Assembly: GCA_018653365.1 (NCBI GenBank)
Contig: JABIAG010000001.1
Span: 452,951-516,950 of the forward strand
Length of the DNA stretch: 64,000 bases
Direction of reading: 5' to 3'
DNA from: Candidatus Woesearchaeota archaeon
Lineage (GTDB): Archaea; Nanobdellota; Nanobdellia; Woesearchaeales; JABIAG01
Position 1 is the stretch's first letter. Every line of letters starts with the position of its first letter. The translations under genes were made by a program, and so were the position numbers. Positions 41,743-48,625 of the stretch are shown here, one piece after another. The notes under the pieces are model-generated. The model was not told the origin of the DNA. It ran no database searches and saw only the letters and a list, made by a program, of their open reading frames with translations.

Positions 41743-42435
41743 TTATTGTATAATCTTCTCGCTTAAATCTCCTGCTTTATTAACAATATAACCTTTTGCT
41801 ACCCAATACATACTACTCATTACTGTAGATACGCAGGTAGGACAGGTTCGTGCAAAGGTGGTAAGTCCAAATGTTCGCGAAAAGCTTCCCACACCAGAAA
41901 AAACAAGTTTATGAACTCCCCCACTAGTTATTAACATCAATTCCACTGTGAAAGAAACTGACTTCTTTAAAACTAAGTCAACAGAAGAAGAATCAGTTTT
42001 ATCAAGAGAATAACAAGCTCCTACAAGTTCATTATAATTATCTACTAAAGGTGCATAACGATTTAAATTATTATTAAACTTGTGATAATTATCTGAAGCC
42101 TTACCAAAAAGCTTCATCTCTTTGTCAATTTTATCATTATATACGTTAATTACAAAATTTAACTTATCAACCATTAATTTATAATCTTCATAGGAATAAA
42201 ATTCTTTAACATCAAGCTTTTTTAGATTGGCTTTTTTAATGGGATTTGCTATACTTTTTGCTAAATCATATTTAAGTTCAAACTGCGCACTTTCGTTTTT
42301 CTTAAGATCTGATAAATAATCTTTGGAAGAATCTACGATTTTAACAATGTTACCAGTCACTTTATTGTGTTCTTTCTCTGTACATGCAATTAATAAAAAC
42401 AGCAAAAACAGAACGAAAATAATCGATAACCTCAT
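41743..42435 (-). CDS. lipoprotein of the VirB4 operon
   Basis: The 230-residue product has a signal peptide ending in lipobox LIAC near residue 18. The rest is helical and charged, with one hydrophobic stretch near the C-terminus (VSFTVELMLITSGG and CVSTVMSSMYWVA). I choose the ATG whose first bases overlap the SNase stop (ATGA). Its position between SNase and VirB4 suggests a component of the secretion apparatus, comparable in place to a VirB7- or VirB5-like factor. No sequence similarity to those is visible. Confidence 0.65.
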   Translation of the reverse strand: MRLSIIFVLFLLFLLIACTEKEHNKVTGNIVKIVDSSKDYLSDLKKNESAQFELKYDLAKSIANPIKKANLKKLDVKEFYSYEDYKLMVDKLNFVINVYNDKIDKEMKLFGKASDNYHKFNNNLNRYAPLVDNYNELVGACYSLDKTDSSSVDLVLKKSVSFTVELMLITSGGVHKLVFSGVGSFSRTFGLTTFARTCPTCVSTVMSSMYWVAKGYIVNKAGDLSEKIIQ

Positions 42436-42716
42436 CGTCCTTTGTTTTTGCAACCTCTCGCTCTCATCCTTTGGTTTATTGACCCATCTTTGTTTGACAT
42501 ATTACCCACTTGTCGTCCATACCTGTCTTTTGCGACTGGTTTCCAAATAACAACCCCTTTGCTTCTTCCAGTCATACTTGCAACACGTCTTGTTGCTTTA
42601 CTTCCACCGAATTGATGTCTTTCGGGAGCACGAACATTATTTAATCTAAATTTTGTTCCATCAGTAAATGTGCCCGAATCTCCATCAATCCAATGATCAA
42701 CTCTTTTTCTTATCAT
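42432..42716 (-). CDS. short SNase/thermonuclease-like nuclease
   Basis: The 94-residue protein keeps the core of the staphylococcal nuclease fold: DGDSGTF near the N-terminus, FRLNNVRAPE (the catalytic Arg and Glu in RLxxxxAPE) and AKDRYGRQVG (the second catalytic Arg). It is shorter than the usual 130-150 residues and ends soon after this motif. A strong GGAGG site precedes the ATG. It overlaps the lipoprotein gene and would be co-made with VirB4. A DNA-trimming role in transfer or entry is inferred. Confidence 0.75.
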   Translation of the reverse strand: MIRKRVDHWIDGDSGTFTDGTKFRLNNVRAPERHQFGGSKATRRVASMTGRSKGVVIWKPVAKDRYGRQVGNMSNKDGSINQRMRARGCKNKGR

Positions 42717-42728
42717 TTTAGACCTCCG

Positions 42729-42905
42729 TTACCTTTTTGAGTTTCCAATACACCAATGACAATTATCAAAACCAGCAGCATGTGCTTGTTGAAGTGTATA
42801 AAAACCTTCTTTATGTTCTTCTTTTATTTCATTTAGTTGACATTGTTTTTTTTCATTGTCAATATCATGAACTTCCATTGTGTTTTTATTTCCTAAATAT
42901 TTCAT
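42729..42905 (-). CDS. 58-residue CxxC protein
   Basis: A frame from ATG 42905 to TAA 42729 encodes MEVHDIDNEKKQCQLNEI (after nine codons) and ends HAAGFDNCHWCIGNSKR. The pattern VHDxDNEKxxCQ...AHxxGFDNCxxCxG is one I have seen as a small conserved protein in DPANN archaea, with three cysteines and histidines likely binding zinc. It is the first gene of the operon CxxC - SNase - lipoprotein - VirB4, 12 nt before the SNase gene. Confidence 0.6.
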   Translation of the reverse strand: MKYLGNKNTMEVHDIDNEKKQCQLNEIKEEHKEGFYTLQQAHAAGFDNCHWCIGNSKR

Positions 42906-43010
42906 TTTTTATCACCTTAAACAAAATTAATTTTAAGACATAATTAGTTTTCTGAAGTTATTGGCGAATATTTGTATCAATTGCGAGTATTATTACCAAA
43001 TAATAATAAA

Positions 43011-43021
43011 AATTATAAATA
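43011..43021 (+). promoter_or_regulatory. TATA box of the HTH gene at 43042
   Basis: AATTATAAATA lies 21-31 nt upstream of the ATG at 43042. It excludes an upstream start 27 codons earlier. Confidence 0.5.
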
Positions 43022-43041
43022 ACCACATATTCTTAAATAAA

Positions 43042-43716
43042 ATGATGAAAAAAGATATGATTAGAAATGCTCTTACGAGTTTTAAAAATTTGTCAAAAAG
43101 TCAAGCAGATGCATTGATAATCATAATAAAACAACAAAAAAAATTGACTAAAACTGAAATAGTTAATCTTTTGGATAAAGAGAATATATCTAATAAACAA
43201 ACTGCTTATCGATTGCTAAATGAATTAGTAACGAGAAAAGTTCTTTTTATAGACAATAATTATTATCAACCAATAAATACGCGAATGCTGATTGATGATT
43301 GCAATAACTCATTAACGTTAATGGAAACTGAAATAGAAGGATTGGAAATTACTGCAGATTGGGAGAAGTCTGATCCAAGTAATAGAGCCAAAATAATAGT
43401 TCAAGAACATGAAATTATACACGAAATTTATGGGATACAAAGCCAAAATTGTGATATGTATTATTACTATAAAGAAAATGATAATAATTTGAGTTTTTGG
43501 AAAACTCTTAAGGAACGATTTAATGGTATTAAACTCGAAAAAGGTACATATAATTGTATAGTATTCATAAATAAAGACAATAAACCTTTTGAGTCGGGAG
43601 TAATAATATTGTCGAAGAGAGTTACAAAACAGGGTGCAAACCAGTATTATGGTAGTCTAATTTTTGATGAAGAACTACCTAAGAAGTTTATGAAAAAGAG
43701 GGGAAAAGATGAATAA
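43042..43716 (+). CDS. winged-helix protein of unknown function
   Basis: The 224-residue product has an N-terminal winged-helix domain (SKSQADALIIIIKQQ, then TKTEIVNLLDKENISNKQ and YRLLNELVTRKVLF). A C-terminal domain of about 130 residues is rich in Tyr and beta strands (MYYYYKEND, YNCIVFIN, GVIILSKR). The second domain is not recognised and may be an effector-binding or TrmB-like part. It overlaps the next gene by 8 nt, forming a two-gene unit beside the restriction-modification operon. Confidence 0.6.
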   Translation: MMKKDMIRNALTSFKNLSKSQADALIIIIKQQKKLTKTEIVNLLDKENISNKQTAYRLLNELVTRKVLFIDNNYYQPINTRMLIDDCNNSLTLMETEIEGLEITADWEKSDPSNRAKIIVQEHEIIHEIYGIQSQNCDMYYYYKENDNNLSFWKTLKERFNGIKLEKGTYNCIVFINKDNKPFESGVIILSKRVTKQGANQYYGSLIFDEELPKKFMKKRGKDE

Positions 43717-44146
43717 AACATTAAAAATAAATGAGTTAATTATACTTGTAGTGGGATTTATTGGCTGTGTTTATGGGAGAACATTTATACAAAAGCTCTT
43801 TTTTTTGATTGAGAATGAATTATTTAAAGATATGGATTTAAATTATATTAAATATCATTATGGCCCCTATAGTACTGAATTAAGAGATGCAGTTGAAGCA
43901 TTGAAGAGAAAAGAACTTATTAAAGATGTGTGCATCATAATGGATGGACATGTGGGACACTGTTATGAGTTAACGGAAAAAGGCAAACACAAATTTACTT
44001 CTTTAGATACTAAAACTAGTCGAGTGGCATCAAAGCTTAATTCTTTTTGTGATAGATATAAAGAGTATAAACCTAGTGAGTTATTAAGATTAGTATATTC
44101 CAAATATCCGCTTTGGACAGTGAATAGTGTGCTGGTAAACAACTAA
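43709..44146 (+). CDS. YwgA/SocA-like (Panacea-type) protein
   Basis: The 145-residue product has the pattern VYGRTFIQKLFFLIENE, then YIKYHYGPYSTELRDAVEALKRKELI, as in YwgA and phage-associated SocA-like (Panacea) proteins. There a winged helix of this form neutralises toxins or adapts proteolysis. It is paired by an 8-nt overlap with the HTH protein, so the two may form a toxin-antitoxin or regulatory pair. Its end meets the convergent DUF2779 gene (4-nt overlap). Confidence 0.6.
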   Translation: MNKTLKINELIILVVGFIGCVYGRTFIQKLFFLIENELFKDMDLNYIKYHYGPYSTELRDAVEALKRKELIKDVCIIMDGHVGHCYELTEKGKHKFTSLDTKTSRVASKLNSFCDRYKEYKPSELLRLVYSKYPLWTVNSVLVNN

Positions 44147-45582
44147 TTAATTTTTTTTAATTTTTTAATAATCCAAACCATTCCTTCAGTATCTAAACCG
44201 CAATACTTTAATAGGTTTTTTCTAATTTCTTCTTTGTTTTCTAGTTTAGGCTTAATATGACTATAAAAGTATAACATACTTGCATCTGAACCATTATTAA
44301 TTTCAAGTTCTGAATAACTTTTTCCAGTAATTGCAGGTAAAACTTTCTTTATTGAGTAAGACCCTTTTTGAGATTTATTATAATAATCAAACGCTCTAAA
44401 CGGATCTGCTAAATCAACAATCCTATTTATTGCTTGTTCAAGCCAATCTTTATGTTCTGGAAAATCTTCAGCTAGTTTTTTCATAACACTTATCTCAAAT
44501 GATTTATTAAATACTATAATATCTCCTGTGCCTTCTAGATCTGTTTTCATTTGATCTAATAACTTAAATCGTGGGTCTTTAGTTCCTTCTGCTAAAAACT
44601 CTTTATGCTCTATTGCACCATCTTCTTGTTCAATATGCAACGAATATTGAAAAGGCATCTTCTGATAAGGCCCAGACTTATCAAAAATAGGAACTGCAGT
44701 ATCAAAAGTTTCAAAATCAAAATGAAACAAAGGATAATTCAAATCATCCAAAAACAACCTGGCCTTTTCTTTATTAACCTGAACTTTATTAGTTTTAACA
44801 GCTTCAATCATAATCTTATCCTTCTCTGAAAGCTTGGTACCCTGTGGAATATCCTCTAAATCTTTGATGCCCTCTTCTAATAATTTCCAATAAACTCTCC
44901 AATTAGTGAGTTGTAAAACATTATTCTCTGGAAGAGTTGCCCAACAATTTTTTTTCAAAGGACAATCATAAGGTTTATTGCAGTACATAGAAATATGCAT
45001 TTCGGGGGACTTATCTTGATTAATAACATCCATAAACAATTTAGATTTTTCTTCAATATCATTAATTAAACTAACTTTTTCCGTTACTTCTTCAACAATA
45101 GCTAATTCTTTGGAGTTTATTTCACCGTTTTTTACATAGTCTTTATTTAAGTAAATTAAAAAGCATTTATTTATTTTTAATCCACATTTTTCTATTACAT
45201 GTTTTTGAAATGCCAAATCAGGGATATGTGGGGGTTTAGCTTTAGAAGTTGATTTAATTTCATACAAATCCCAACCCTCTTTTGTGGGTATTATTAAGTC
45301 AGATCTTACAAATAAATCATCAATCATAAAGCTTGCTTCAAATATGGTGTTGCTTTGTTCAATTAACTGTTTTGTTTTAATTAAATTCTCTTTGAAGTCA
45401 AGCCCTTTTAGATCTTTCGCATCAGGATATAATTTCTTAACATATTCTTCAAACTCATAACCTTGACTAAACTTATGTTCATCAGAAAGAGTAATCTCAG
45501 GAAGAAGCTTTTTATTAGCATGCCATAATAACCTATGACACTGCAAACCATTTAAGTATTTGGATTTAGTTAGTAGTGTCAT
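44143..45582 (-). CDS. DUF2779 nuclease: Cas4-like PD-(D/E)xK domain plus RNase H-like exonuclease domain
   Basis: The 479-residue product starts LTKSKYLNGLQCHRLLW, typical of DUF2779. Its first 220 residues look like a Cas4/RecB nuclease: RSDLIIPTKEGWDLYEIKSTSKAK supplies the D and ExK, with a cysteine cluster (CNKPYDCPLKKNCW) near 200-215. The second half has HFDFETFDTAVP and YCGLDTEGM, the acidic strands of a DEDD exonuclease. It is the last gene of the restriction-modification operon, 6 nt after the Trypco2 gene. It may finish degradation of DNA cut by the type I enzyme. Confidence 0.78.
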   Translation of the reverse strand: MTLLTKSKYLNGLQCHRLLWHANKKLLPEITLSDEHKFSQGYEFEEYVKKLYPDAKDLKGLDFKENLIKTKQLIEQSNTIFEASFMIDDLFVRSDLIIPTKEGWDLYEIKSTSKAKPPHIPDLAFQKHVIEKCGLKINKCFLIYLNKDYVKNGEINSKELAIVEEVTEKVSLINDIEEKSKLFMDVINQDKSPEMHISMYCNKPYDCPLKKNCWATLPENNVLQLTNWRVYWKLLEEGIKDLEDIPQGTKLSEKDKIMIEAVKTNKVQVNKEKARLFLDDLNYPLFHFDFETFDTAVPIFDKSGPYQKMPFQYSLHIEQEDGAIEHKEFLAEGTKDPRFKLLDQMKTDLEGTGDIIVFNKSFEISVMKKLAEDFPEHKDWLEQAINRIVDLADPFRAFDYYNKSQKGSYSIKKVLPAITGKSYSELEINNGSDASMLYFYSHIKPKLENKEEIRKNLLKYCGLDTEGMVWIIKKLKKIN

Positions 45583-45588
45583 TTTGAT

Positions 45589-45912
45589 TTATCGAAGTCT
45601 TTTCTTCATATGTTCAGCTGCTTGCTTTTCAGCTTCTGCTGTTGCTATTTTTGCTGCTTTTTGTGCTTCTGCAACTTCACCTTTTGGACTTATTGAAAGA
45701 TTTACTTTTTGAACTTGTTCAGCCTCAACTTTTGCACCAAAATTAACTATCTGAATATCTAATCCTCCGCCAACTTTTCCTTTTACTACGGCGGACAATT
45801 CTAATTTAATAGGTTCGGATAGTTCCCAATCAGCCCCCAATCCTTCAACAGTCGATTCTTTTGTTTTCTTAATAAAATCTGCCAAAGAAGTTTCAACTTT
45901 ATCTTCACTCAT
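45589..45912 (-). CDS. Trypco2-domain protein
   Basis: The 107-residue product matches, as I recall it, the trypsin-co-occurring domain 2: ADFIKKTKES, then PIKLELSAVVKGKVGGGLDIQIVNFGAKVE and VNLSISP. In other genomes this domain occurs with proteases and conflict-system effectors. Here its start overlaps the hsdM stop by 4 nt and the DUF2779 gene follows, so it is an integral part of the type I operon. The C-terminal 25 residues are an Ala/Lys/Glu helix. No enzymatic residues are visible. Confidence 0.65.
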   Translation of the reverse strand: MSEDKVETSLADFIKKTKESTVEGLGADWELSEPIKLELSAVVKGKVGGGLDIQIVNFGAKVEAEQVQKVNLSISPKGEVAEAQKAAKIATAEAEKQAAEHMKKRLR

Positions 45913-47408
45913 TTTTCATCTCCACTTAAATCATCAGAAATTGATTTTAACTCTTCCAATGCACTTTCCAAGTCATCAACTAACTCTTGTGCAATTATGT
46001 TTGGTTCTGGAAGATTATCCAAGTCATCTAAACTCTTATCTTTAATCCAGAATAAGTCTAGATTCGTTTTATCTCGTTTTAGAATTTCTTCATAAGTATA
46101 TTTTCTCCATCTTGCGTCTGGACTTTCTTTCGAATAAAGTTCTTTTCTTTCGTGTCTGTTATCTGGATTGTAACATTCAATAAATTCTTTTAAGTCATTA
46201 TATTTAAATGGATTTTCTTTTGGTGTAAAGTGCATATTCGTTCTTAAATCATAGAACCATATTTCTTTTGTTTGTGCATCTGGAGATGCTCCTTTCTTTT
46301 CAAAGAATAGAACATTTGCCTTTACTCCTGGTTTATAAAATATTCCTGTTGGTAATCGCAAAATAGTATGTAAATCACAAGTTTCCATAATCTTCTTTCT
46401 TACTGTTTCAGAACCTCCTCCTTCAAATAATACATTATCTGGAAGAACAACGGCGGCGACACCCTTTATTTTTAGAATGCTTCTAATGTGTTGTAAAAAG
46501 TTTATTTGCTTGTTACTTGAAGTTACCCAAAAATCATCTCGTAAGACATTCAAGTCTTTTGTTTTCGCTTCACCTTCATCTGTAACGAATTTTTCAGAAG
46601 ACTTTTTCCCAAAAGGTGGATTTGTTAAAACCATATCAAATATCGGACCAGGATTTTCTTTTAATGCGTCAGATCCTGCATCAATAGGACTTTCATCACT
46701 TGCAAGTCCGTGAAGATAAATGTTCATAACGCAAAGACGTGCAGCCATAGGTACAATTTCGACACCAGAAAAGCTTCCTGACTTTAATTTAATTAGTTGA
46801 TCTCTATCTAATTTATAATGTTTCAATATAAAATTATAAGCAGAAAGTAAGAATCCTCCAGTTCCACAACAAGGGTCGTGAATTTTGTATGTTTCTTTTC
46901 CAGGAGGTTGTGGTTTCATAACTTTAACCATTGCATCAATTAACGGTCTTGGAGTGAAATACTGTCCAGCTCCACCTTTAACATCAGAAGCATTCTTTTC
47001 TAAAAGTCCTTCATAAGCATCTCCTTTTGTATCTGTATCGAGAGAAAGCCAGTTTTCTTTTGCAATAAGTTCTACAATGAGTTTTTTTAGTTTAGCAGGA
47101 TCTTGAATTTTATTTTGCGATTTTCTAAATATAACTCCTACAATTCCTTTTTCTTTTCCAAGAGAATTCAGCGTTTTTAGATATTGTTGTTCTAATTCAA
47201 CACCATCTTTGCTCAATAAAGTTTCCCAATTATATTCATTTGGAATCTTTGATTTTTTATTGAAGGGAGGTTTTGTTCGTTCGTCGTCCATCTTTAAGAA
47301 AAGAAGAAATGTTAATTGTTCTACATAATCACCATAAGATAAACCATCATCTCGTAGAATACCACAATAATTCCATAATTTATTTACTATTTGTTTTGGA
47401 TCAGTCAT
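45909..47408 (-). CDS. hsdM: type I restriction-modification methyltransferase subunit HsdM
   Basis: The 499-residue product is an N6-adenine DNA methyltransferase. SAM motif I is DPCCGTGGFLLSAY near 179, and catalytic motif IV NPPFGKKS near 264. The N-terminal helical domain (QIVNKLWNYCGILRDDGLSYGDYVEQLTFLLFLKM) is the HsdM_N domain that binds HsdS. It modifies the host copy of the recognition site and, with HsdS and HsdR, forms the restriction complex. It overlaps hsdS and the Trypco2 gene at its two ends. Confidence 0.95.
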   Translation of the reverse strand: MTDPKQIVNKLWNYCGILRDDGLSYGDYVEQLTFLLFLKMDDERTKPPFNKKSKIPNEYNWETLLSKDGVELEQQYLKTLNSLGKEKGIVGVIFRKSQNKIQDPAKLKKLIVELIAKENWLSLDTDTKGDAYEGLLEKNASDVKGGAGQYFTPRPLIDAMVKVMKPQPPGKETYKIHDPCCGTGGFLLSAYNFILKHYKLDRDQLIKLKSGSFSGVEIVPMAARLCVMNIYLHGLASDESPIDAGSDALKENPGPIFDMVLTNPPFGKKSSEKFVTDEGEAKTKDLNVLRDDFWVTSSNKQINFLQHIRSILKIKGVAAVVLPDNVLFEGGGSETVRKKIMETCDLHTILRLPTGIFYKPGVKANVLFFEKKGASPDAQTKEIWFYDLRTNMHFTPKENPFKYNDLKEFIECYNPDNRHERKELYSKESPDARWRKYTYEEILKRDKTNLDLFWIKDKSLDDLDNLPEPNIIAQELVDDLESALEELKSISDDLSGDEK

Positions 47409-48621
47409 TATTATTATATCTCACTAACTTGCCATCAAAGGCAGATTTTAAAATTGATTTTCGAAAAGTTTCAACTTTAAGTAAAGATGCATTAACAGTT
47501 TCTTCGAGTTTATCTATAACTGAAAATTGAATCTCTATTTCTTGAACGACTTGTTCTCGAACCGAACTATCTGGTGTGGGAAATATCATGTTTGTAAGTA
47601 TATTTAAGTTGATATTCTTTTGAGCAGTTGCAGATGCTTTATTATCCAAAATTTGTTGAACAAAGTCTAAATAATATTTAACAAATAAAGTTGTGTATTT
47701 ATCTTTTGAACAAAATCCTACAACGCTGTCGGGAAAACACGCATCAATATCTAATACTGCGGTTTTTGCAATGTTTGCTGCAATAGTTATACAAAGAGTT
47801 CCTTTTGACCATAGTTTACTTTGTTTTAAACCTATTTCATTGTATGTTTTAGAATAGTTATTTAACTTCCCCCCATTTGCACGTGATATTTCTCCGGTTT
47901 GAACAAAAGGATATTTGCCGTTAAATAAAACAGGATCATTTCTTGGTCTGTGTTTTGATTTTCCCCTCCCAAAAGTTCCTAAACTTGATAATGGCCCCGT
48001 ATCCCAATTTAATGGTATTTTCAATATAAAATTGAATAAATTTATTTCTTGAAATTCTTCTTTTGAAAACCTACCTCCCTCGAAAGATGATCTTAAAATA
48101 CTTTTTCTATAAATTTCAAGTTTTTTCTTAATTGTTTGCAAACTCTTAATGGCAGAATCTAATCTTGTAAATTGTATTTCAATCTCCCCAACAAGATGTT
48201 TTTGCTTTGGTAAATCAATCTTTTTATTTTTATTTATGGGAAATATAAAATCAAGATTTTGATATACTGATATATAATATCGTTTGTGCGTACTTGAATT
48301 TATTTGTTTAGAAGCCATTTGATAATAAACATATTTTATAGATACATCCGTTCGTTTTAATTTTAATATTTTCATTGCACTTGACTTTACTTTGAAAGGA
48401 AAATCAACAAACTTTAAATTAGTTGTAAAATCATCAAAAATAATAACTGGCACATTTTCATAAATACCTTCTGTGTCGTCTGTATACCCTTTGATAAATC
48501 CTTTATTAGCAGTTAAAACGGGTATGTTTGTTTTCTCTTTTTTTATTGGACTTGTAACTATAAATGGGTTTGGCTGGTCATAATCCAAGACTTCTTTTAA
48601 TTTTAAAGTTTCACATTCCAT
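47401..48621 (-). CDS. hsdS: type I restriction-modification specificity subunit HsdS
   Basis: The product is about 406 residues with the two target-recognition domains and two conserved helical spacers of HsdS. Two similar ends recur: QKHLVGEIEIQFTRLDSAIKSLQ...KLEIYRKSILRSSFEG at the middle, and EQVVQEIEIQFSVIDKLEE...VETFRKSILKSAFDGKL at the C-terminus. These are the coiled coils that set the spacing of the bipartite DNA site. I use the ATG at 48621, 4 nt after the hsdR stop; a GTG at 48633 is possible. Confidence 0.9.
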   Translation of the reverse strand: MECETLKLKEVLDYDQPNPFIVTSPIKKEKTNIPVLTANKGFIKGYTDDTEGIYENVPVIIFDDFTTNLKFVDFPFKVKSSAMKILKLKRTDVSIKYVYYQMASKQINSSTHKRYYISVYQNLDFIFPINKNKKIDLPKQKHLVGEIEIQFTRLDSAIKSLQTIKKKLEIYRKSILRSSFEGGRFSKEEFQEINLFNFILKIPLNWDTGPLSSLGTFGRGKSKHRPRNDPVLFNGKYPFVQTGEISRANGGKLNNYSKTYNEIGLKQSKLWSKGTLCITIAANIAKTAVLDIDACFPDSVVGFCSKDKYTTLFVKYYLDFVQQILDNKASATAQKNINLNILTNMIFPTPDSSVREQVVQEIEIQFSVIDKLEETVNASLLKVETFRKSILKSAFDGKLVRYNNND

Positions 48622-48625
48622 ATCT

